Origin: VXNJ01 sp009840625
GTDB taxonomy: Bacteria; Chloroflexota; UBA11872; VXNJ01
Assembly (NCBI GenBank): GCA_965207915.1
Contig: OZ242304.1
Location: 1,984,001-2,048,000, forward strand
DNA: 64,000 nt
Direction of reading: 5' to 3'
The translations under genes were made by a program, and so were the position numbers. Positions 59,296-64,000 of the stretch are shown here, in pieces. Below the pieces are notes generated by a model that was given only the letters and a program-made list of their open reading frames with translations, did not search any database and was not told the origin of the DNA. The stretch's first letter is position 1; each line of letters starts with the position of its first letter.

Positions 59296-60684
59296 ATGAA
59301 CACGCGCCATCGCACGCACTACCACTTTCAGCCGGCCGCCAACTGGATGAACGACCCCAACGGGCTGATCCACCATCGCGGCATGCATCACTTGTTTTTT
59401 CAACACAATCCCGACAACCCCTGGGCGGAGCGGATCCACTGGGGGCACGCCCGGTCTGAGAACCTGATCGACTGGCAGATCCTGCCGATTGCCCTTTCGC
59501 CCGGCCAGGTCGGTGCCGACCCACTCTCCTGCTACTCGGGTTGTGCGGTGAGCAACGACGGCCAGCCGGTGATCATTTACACCGGCGTGGCCCCCGAACG
59601 GGCCTGCGTCGCGTTCGGTAACGAAGATTTGAGCGAGCTCGAAAAATACGGCGGCAATCCGGTTATCGCCGGCCCTCCACGCGGTTTGACCACCCCGGGG
59701 TTCCGAGATCACTCGGTCTGGCGCGAGGACGGGGGTTGGCGGATGATCATCGGCTCCGGCGAAAGCGGCCGGTCCGGTCTCGCGCTCGGGTACCGGTCGC
59801 CCGATCTACTCGGCTGGGAATACGACGGAGTCTTTGCCTCTTCAATTGGCCAGGAAAGCTCGCCGATGTGGGAATGCCCCGATTTCTTCACGGCTGGCGG
59901 ACGCGATTTCCTGGTCGTGAGCATGCACCCCGATCGGCGGGTTTTCTACTACACCGCGCCCGACCACGGGCGGGTCTTCGAAGGCGCGCCGGGCGGTCGC
60001 GTCGATCTGGGCCAGGCTTTGTATGCCCCGCAGAGCTATACCGATCAAACCGGTCGCCGGATCATGTTTGGCTGGCTGCAGGAAGAGCGGCCCCGGCAGC
60101 TGCAGGTCGACGCCGGTTGGTCTGGCGCGCAGAGTCTGCCGCGGGTGCTGGGCAGCGACCGGGCCGGCCGGCTGGTGTGCAGTCCGGCGCCTGAAGTCGA
60201 TGCGCTGCGCATTTCCGCAACCCCCGACTGGCGCGAACCGGGCCAAGTTTCTGGCGACCGCATCGAAATCATTGCGCGCTTCTCGTGGGTCGAGAACGGT
60301 GTTTGCGGGCTGAGCGTTCTGGATTCGGGCGACGGCCTCGAGCGGACTGAAATCACCTATGGCTTTGCCAACGATTGGCTGACCCTTGATGCGTCTGGAT
60401 CCAGCCTCGAAGCGCGCAACCACCGCACCGTGTCCGGAGGACGACTGCATTTGCCGCCGGGCGAAGACGTTGAGCTGCGGTTGTTCGTCGACGCCTCGGT
60501 CGTCGAAGTGTTCGCCAACGGACGGGCCGGCGCCCTGCGCGCCTACCCTGAGCTGGACCAGAGCATCGGGACCCGCGTGATTTCGCGAATCGATGACCCC
60601 GGGATCCCGGTCCGCGAGGCCGACCTCGATAACCTGACCGGTTTTGCGGCCTGGAGGCTGCGCGAGGCAAGCCCGGGCCAATAA
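59296..60684 (+). CDS. Glycoside hydrolase family 32 beta-fructosidase (sucrose/fructan hydrolase)
   Basis: 462-aa GH32 enzyme splitting beta-fructosyl links in sucrose, inulin or levan. Nucleophile D20 is in W-M-N-D-P-N-G, transition-state Asp D138 in F-R-D-H (the usual motif is R-D-P, so the Pro is replaced by His) and acid/base E193 in E-C-P-D. The C-terminal beta-sandwich ends with D-A-S-V-V-E-V-F-A-N. No secretion signal is seen from ATG 59296, so it is probably cytoplasmic; an in-frame start at 59230 would add 22 basic residues. No sugar transporter is adjacent. Confidence 0.92.
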   Translation: MNTRHRTHYHFQPAANWMNDPNGLIHHRGMHHLFFQHNPDNPWAERIHWGHARSENLIDWQILPIALSPGQVGADPLSCYSGCAVSNDGQPVIIYTGVAPERACVAFGNEDLSELEKYGGNPVIAGPPRGLTTPGFRDHSVWREDGGWRMIIGSGESGRSGLALGYRSPDLLGWEYDGVFASSIGQESSPMWECPDFFTAGGRDFLVVSMHPDRRVFYYTAPDHGRVFEGAPGGRVDLGQALYAPQSYTDQTGRRIMFGWLQEERPRQLQVDAGWSGAQSLPRVLGSDRAGRLVCSPAPEVDALRISATPDWREPGQVSGDRIEIIARFSWVENGVCGLSVLDSGDGLERTEITYGFANDWLTLDASGSSLEARNHRTVSGGRLHLPPGEDVELRLFVDASVVEVFANGRAGALRAYPELDQSIGTRVISRIDDPGIPVREADLDNLTGFAAWRLREASPGQ

Positions 60685-60719
60685 CATGGTGCGCCCCCGC
60701 CCGCACATTGGAGAAGCCA

Positions 60720-61040
60720 GTGTCCGAACTGACCGTAATCGCCCACATCACCACCGATCCGTCCAAGACCGAGCAGTTCATCGAAATCTTCAGCGAGAAC
60801 CTCATCAACGTGCACGAGGAAGCGGGCTGCCTGCACTACACGCTGCACCGCAACACGGAGGAACCGGAAAAATTGGTGGTGGTGGAGCGCTGGACGTCCG
60901 CCGAGGCACTTGCCGAGCACGCCGTCGCACCGCACATGAACGCCATGCGTGAGAAGGCGGCCGGCATGTCGCTCAACACCGAAGTTCTCAAGTTCGCCAA
61001 GATCGACGCCCCGGGGATGCCCGAAAAGTCGAACATCTGA
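60720..61040 (+). CDS. ABM-domain (antibiotic biosynthesis monooxygenase-like) protein
   Basis: 106-aa ferredoxin-like ABM-domain protein (quinol monooxygenase YgiN-like). Diagnostic are E-E-A-G-C-L-H-Y-T-L, the E-R-W-T-S motif, and A-P-H-M near the end of the domain. The GTG at 60720 is preferred because GGAG is six bases upstream; a TTG at 60708 overlaps that site. Function of most members is unassigned. Confidence 0.88.
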   Translation: MSELTVIAHITTDPSKTEQFIEIFSENLINVHEEAGCLHYTLHRNTEEPEKLVVVERWTSAEALAEHAVAPHMNAMREKAAGMSLNTEVLKFAKIDAPGMPEKSNI

Positions 61041-61156
61041 ACTTGACCGCTTTCACGGCCGTGCCCGGCGTGCAGCCAACACGAAGCAGTCGCGCCGGCT
61101 TCTAGAATCGATTTCCGCCAGGATATCGGCGGGCGGCGAGGTTGTTGTCGGTCGGA

Positions 61157-61831
61157 ATGAGAGATTCCACGTTGTGGATCGGGCGACCTGTGGTCACCGG
61201 ATCGCGGTCGCGCACGCTGGTTCTCGCCTTGATCTGCGCCGCCGCGATGTCGCTCAGCGGATGCGACCTGCTGCCCACGACGCCCGAACCGACCGTGGCG
61301 CCCAACCCGACTGCCGCGCCGCCGGCCACCGTCCCCACCGAGTCGCCCGAACCGCCGCCGGATAAGGCGCCGACTCCCACGCCGGTGGTTACGGTGCCGC
61401 CTCAGCCGACGCCAACGCAACCGGTCCCACCCGCGCCGACCGCCCCTCCCCCGACCCTGACTCCGACCCGGGTAGTTCCGACTCAGTCCCCGACCGTGGC
61501 GGTGCGCGGCCGCGTGGGCACGGCGGCGGTCGCCCGATCGATCGACTCGCAGCAGCGGCCGCGCGAGCGAGCCACCGAATTCGATGCCGGCGAACGGGTC
61601 TACGTCTCGGCCGAGTTCATCGGGATTGGCGCCGGCTCGACCATTGGAATCGCCTGGAAACGGGGCGATGAACCGGTGTTCGTCTACGAGCAGCCGGTGC
61701 AGTCGGCATTCACGCGAGGCTATTTCGCCTTTTACCTGGACCCCGGCGATGCCATCCCGGGCGCCTACTCGGCGGACGTCCTAATTGACGGCCAGGTTCA
61801 GCGCGAAGTGGCGTTTACGATTCGCGGGTAG
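61157..61831 (+). CDS. Lipoprotein with Pro/Thr-rich linker, unknown
   Basis: 224-aa surface lipoprotein. Signal peptide with lipobox L-S-G-C (Cys about 36), then a low-complexity Pro/Thr linker of about 80 residues (nt about 61270-61500, tandem P-T-P-T-type units), and a compact C-terminal beta-rich domain of about 100 residues containing Y-V-S-A-E-F and G-I-A-W-K-R. I do not recognise the C-terminal domain. ATG 61157 is chosen; a TTG at 61142 would add five residues. Its last 34 bases overlap the convergent ATPase gene. Confidence 0.68.
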   Translation: MRDSTLWIGRPVVTGSRSRTLVLALICAAAMSLSGCDLLPTTPEPTVAPNPTAAPPATVPTESPEPPPDKAPTPTPVVTVPPQPTPTQPVPPAPTAPPPTLTPTRVVPTQSPTVAVRGRVGTAAVARSIDSQQRPRERATEFDAGERVYVSAEFIGIGAGSTIGIAWKRGDEPVFVYEQPVQSAFTRGYFAFYLDPGDAIPGAYSADVLIDGQVQREVAFTIRG

Positions 61832-64000
61832 CGCAGGCGCAGCGAATTCCCCAGCACCAGCAGGATGCTGAGCCCCATCGCCGCCGCAGCCAGGACCGGA
61901 TTGAACTGAAAGCCAAGCACCGGGTAGAAGATCCCGGTGGCCAGCGCGACCAGCAGAAAAGTGCTGCCGAACGCGATTGCAAGGTTGGAATTCACGGCCG
62001 TGCGGACTTTGGCGATAAGCGTGAATGCCGCCGCAATCCGCTCCAGCCCGCCGGCAACGATGCTCATTTGAGCAGCGTGCGCGGCCAGGTCGGATCCTGT
62101 TCCGATCGCGATTCCGACATCGGCGCGGCCCAGGGCGGGGGCATCGTTTACCCCATCCCCGACCATTGCGACACAGTGGCCCTCGCTCTTCAATTCGGCG
62201 ACGAGCTCGGCTTTCTGGTTCGGGCTCTGATCGGAGTGGACGCGTTCAATCCCCACCGCCGCGGCTACCCTGGCCGCCGCCGGCGCGCGGTCGCCGGTTA
62301 CCAGGATCGGTTCAATGCCGGCGCGTCTCAGCCGCGTGATCTCATCGGCCGCCTCGTCTCGGATTTCGTCCTCTAGCGCAAAGCTGGCCACTGCCCGACC
62401 GTTAACCGCCACCTGTGCGATTGCATAACCGACGTCGCCGGAGACTTCGATAGGGCCAACCGAATTCCTGCGCAGGAAACCGGGCGAGCCAACCAGCAAT
62501 TCGGCGCCGTCGACCAGGGCCCGAACTCCGCCACCGAATTCTGCTGAAAACTCTCTCGCGGCCGGAACCGTTAGGCCGCGTCGGCGCGCCACCTCGCAAA
62601 TCGCCCGACCGATCGGGTGCTCTGAATGGGATTCGGCGGCGGCGGCCAGGGCGATTGCATCGCCGGCGTCCGTTCCCGGAAGGGTTTCAATGTCAACCAC
62701 CTCCGGGCGACCGTGGGTCAGGGTCCCGGTCTTGTCCAGCATCAGGACTTTGACCCGGCCGGCGGCACCGATGACGGCCGGATCGCGCAGCAGGATTCCG
62801 TTGCGGATTCCCAGCGAGATCCCAACCGTCGTGGCGGCCGGTATCGCCAGCCCAATCGCGCACGGGCAGGCGACCACCAGAACCGTAAACAAAGTCCGAA
62901 ATGCCGCCGCCACACCCTCATCCGGGGCGAGCAGCAGCCAGGCCGCCGACGAAACGATCCCGACCAGCGCGATCACCGGTACGTACCGGGCAATGAACCG
63001 GTCCAATGCGGCCTCGCCGTGACTACGGCGGCTGTGGGCGAGCTCTACCTCGCGGACTATCTGGGCCAGCACGGTCCGATCGCATGCCTGCTCGACCTGG
63101 ACCCGCAGCGATCCGTCGTGGTTGAGCGCCGATCCGATGACCCGATCGCCAGGGCCCTTGGCGACCGGTCGGGATTCCCCGGTCAAGAGGGATTCATCGA
63201 CGGTTGATCTTCCGGACAAGACCACTCCGTCGAGGGCGATCTGATCGCCGGGCCGAATCACCTGGATATCGCCGGGCCGCAGGTCGCGGATCCTGACGGC
63301 GGCGATCTCGCCTTCGCGCTCTACCCGGGCGTCGCCGGAGCCGACCAATTCCAGCAGGGATTCGTACGGTCGGGTGGTGGCCGCCAGGGCCCTATCCTGC
63401 AAGTGGTGTCCGAGGGCGACGATAGCAATGACCAAGGCCGCCTCAGCGAGGAACACCTCGCCCGGGGTGGACCCGCTCCAGGCGGCGCGTCCGATCTCAA
63501 TCGCGCTCCACAGCAGCGCCATTCCCGTGCTCATCGACACCAGGGAATTCATATCGAGGTTGCGGGTGCGCACCGCCCGCCAGGCGGCGCGGTGGTAGTC
63601 GGATCCCAGCAATGTGAACACCGCCGCCGCCACCAGCCACAGGACCGGCAGGTTGCTCATGAAAGCCGGGGATGGGATCCAGGCTGCCTGGCCCCACAGG
63701 ACGACCAGTCCGGCCAGGATCCCGGCGACCGGTCCGGACCAGTCCGGCAGCGCATCCGTGAGATCTTCCAAGTGATCCATTAGCCGGTCCCACCATGCGC
63801 GGGCTGCGATGGGGCCCGAATCCGGGAAATGCACCTTGCCGGCGGTTTCCGTCCTGACTGCCAGCGGCGTGATGCCGACCGCTTCCAGGGCGGCGTTAAT
63901 CTGCCCGCGGCCGACATAGTCGGCAAAGTACTGGCACCAAATCTGATCGCCCCGTACTTCGGCTCGCAACAGACCGTCGAGTCCTCCCAGCGCCGCCAGC
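61798..64000 (-). CDS. Copper-type P1B heavy-metal translocating ATPase (partial, N-terminus beyond window)
   Basis: At least 733 residues of a P1B-type ATPase exporting Cu(I)-like ions. The membrane metal site C-P-C is in V-V-A-C-P-C-A-I-G-L, the phosphorylation site is D-K-T-G-T-L-T, H-P is in S-E-H-P-I-G and G-D-G-V-N-D-A-P-A-L is the hinge. Helix 8 contains M-G-L-S and N-S-L-R-L, as in Cu(I) pumps. The frame remains open to the window edge with a sequence like the second half of an HMA metal-binding domain (I-W-C-Q-Y-F), so the true start lies to the right. The TTG at 63969 is probably internal. No copper regulator is seen. Confidence 0.92.
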   Translation of the reverse strand, partial: LAALGGLDGLLRAEVRGDQIWCQYFADYVGRGQINAALEAVGITPLAVRTETAGKVHFPDSGPIAARAWWDRLMDHLEDLTDALPDWSGPVAGILAGLVVLWGQAAWIPSPAFMSNLPVLWLVAAAVFTLLGSDYHRAAWRAVRTRNLDMNSLVSMSTGMALLWSAIEIGRAAWSGSTPGEVFLAEAALVIAIVALGHHLQDRALAATTRPYESLLELVGSGDARVEREGEIAAVRIRDLRPGDIQVIRPGDQIALDGVVLSGRSTVDESLLTGESRPVAKGPGDRVIGSALNHDGSLRVQVEQACDRTVLAQIVREVELAHSRRSHGEAALDRFIARYVPVIALVGIVSSAAWLLLAPDEGVAAAFRTLFTVLVVACPCAIGLAIPAATTVGISLGIRNGILLRDPAVIGAAGRVKVLMLDKTGTLTHGRPEVVDIETLPGTDAGDAIALAAAAESHSEHPIGRAICEVARRRGLTVPAAREFSAEFGGGVRALVDGAELLVGSPGFLRRNSVGPIEVSGDVGYAIAQVAVNGRAVASFALEDEIRDEAADEITRLRRAGIEPILVTGDRAPAAARVAAAVGIERVHSDQSPNQKAELVAELKSEGHCVAMVGDGVNDAPALGRADVGIAIGTGSDLAAHAAQMSIVAGGLERIAAAFTLIAKVRTAVNSNLAIAFGSTFLLVALATGIFYPVLGFQFNPVLAAAAMGLSILLVLGNSLRLRYPRIVNATSR

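Noticed and set aside
61270..61500. Tandem CCGAC/CCCAC-rich repeats as a possible CRISPR or satellite array
   Set aside because: They encode the Pro/Thr-rich linker of a lipoprotein in one frame; unit length and sequence are irregular with no spacers.

Overview
The window is a GC-rich, densely packed bacterial chromosome segment. The best guess at its source is a member of the Chloroflexota, possibly close to Dehalococcoidia/SAR202; this is an inference and no taxonomic search was run. Supporting points are the many TTG/GTG starts, lipoproteins together with lgt, and a large secreted protein (25289-27694) ending in two 'WGYP-S/T-E ... QYYQ ... FHP' modules that I associate with Chloroflexota secreted proteins. 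Translational coupling is widespread (ATGA, GTGA and TTGA overlaps). About 57 protein genes, one tRNA-Leu(GAG), one complete insertion sequence and one tRNA-Trp-type T-box leader can be supported. The right-edge P-type ATPase is cut by the window.

Layout. 79-6828: a probable ABC efflux operon (lipoprotein adaptor, 952-aa FtsX-type permease, two different ATPases, one with a C-terminal AbrB-like tail). 6841-8189: an adenosyltransferase-like protein and a CDP-alcohol phosphatidyltransferase. 8208-13813 (minus): metallo-beta-lactamase hydrolase, Gfo/Idh oxidoreductase, small membrane protein, uvrB and a sarcosine oxidase-like gene, with tRNA-Leu on the plus strand between the last two. 13908-17300 (plus): a pseudo-receiver/DUF3052-like protein, an ABC-2 exporter pair and a VapBC-like toxin-antitoxin pair. 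17392-23540 (minus): purE, icd, lgt, a CrtC/AttH-like lipoprotein and an MMPL transporter. 23632-29176: an epimerase, a TlpA-like thioredoxin, the large secreted protein, a malate/lactate dehydrogenase family enzyme and a MIP18-family Fe-S assembly factor. 29441-35423: gyrB, plsX, ugd and a PolX-type protein.

35362-43215 (minus) is a complete tryptophan operon, trpE-G-D-CF-B-A, followed directly by an alpha/beta hydrolase. Ahead of trpE is a T-box leader with a UGG specifier. Instead of a U-tract terminator, its expression platform looks like a Shine-Dalgarno-sequestering hairpin, so tryptophan starvation would be sensed through uncharged tRNA-Trp at the level of translation. Upstream lies an NrdR-type repressor with a duplicated zinc ribbon. 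44216-50073 carries three tandem Bcr/CflA-type MFS exporters, with an intact IS1182-like element inserted exactly at the stop codon of the second. Endonuclease V, a methyltransferase and two unknown small proteins follow.

52483-55096 holds an SDR epimerase, a hydroxyacid dehydrogenase and an O-methyltransferase. 55097-59135 has a visibly lower-GC stretch with a single-chain restriction-modification protein and a VapBC pair, which looks like an acquired defence island. 59296-64000 holds a GH32 fructosidase, an ABM-domain monooxygenase, a Pro/Thr-rich lipoprotein and a copper-type P1B ATPase.

The most unusual items are the translational-type trp T-box, the double-zinc-ribbon NrdR, the ABC ATPase-AbrB fusion, the PolX protein with a broken polymerase active site but intact PHP site, and the pseudo-receiver/DUF3052 fusion.
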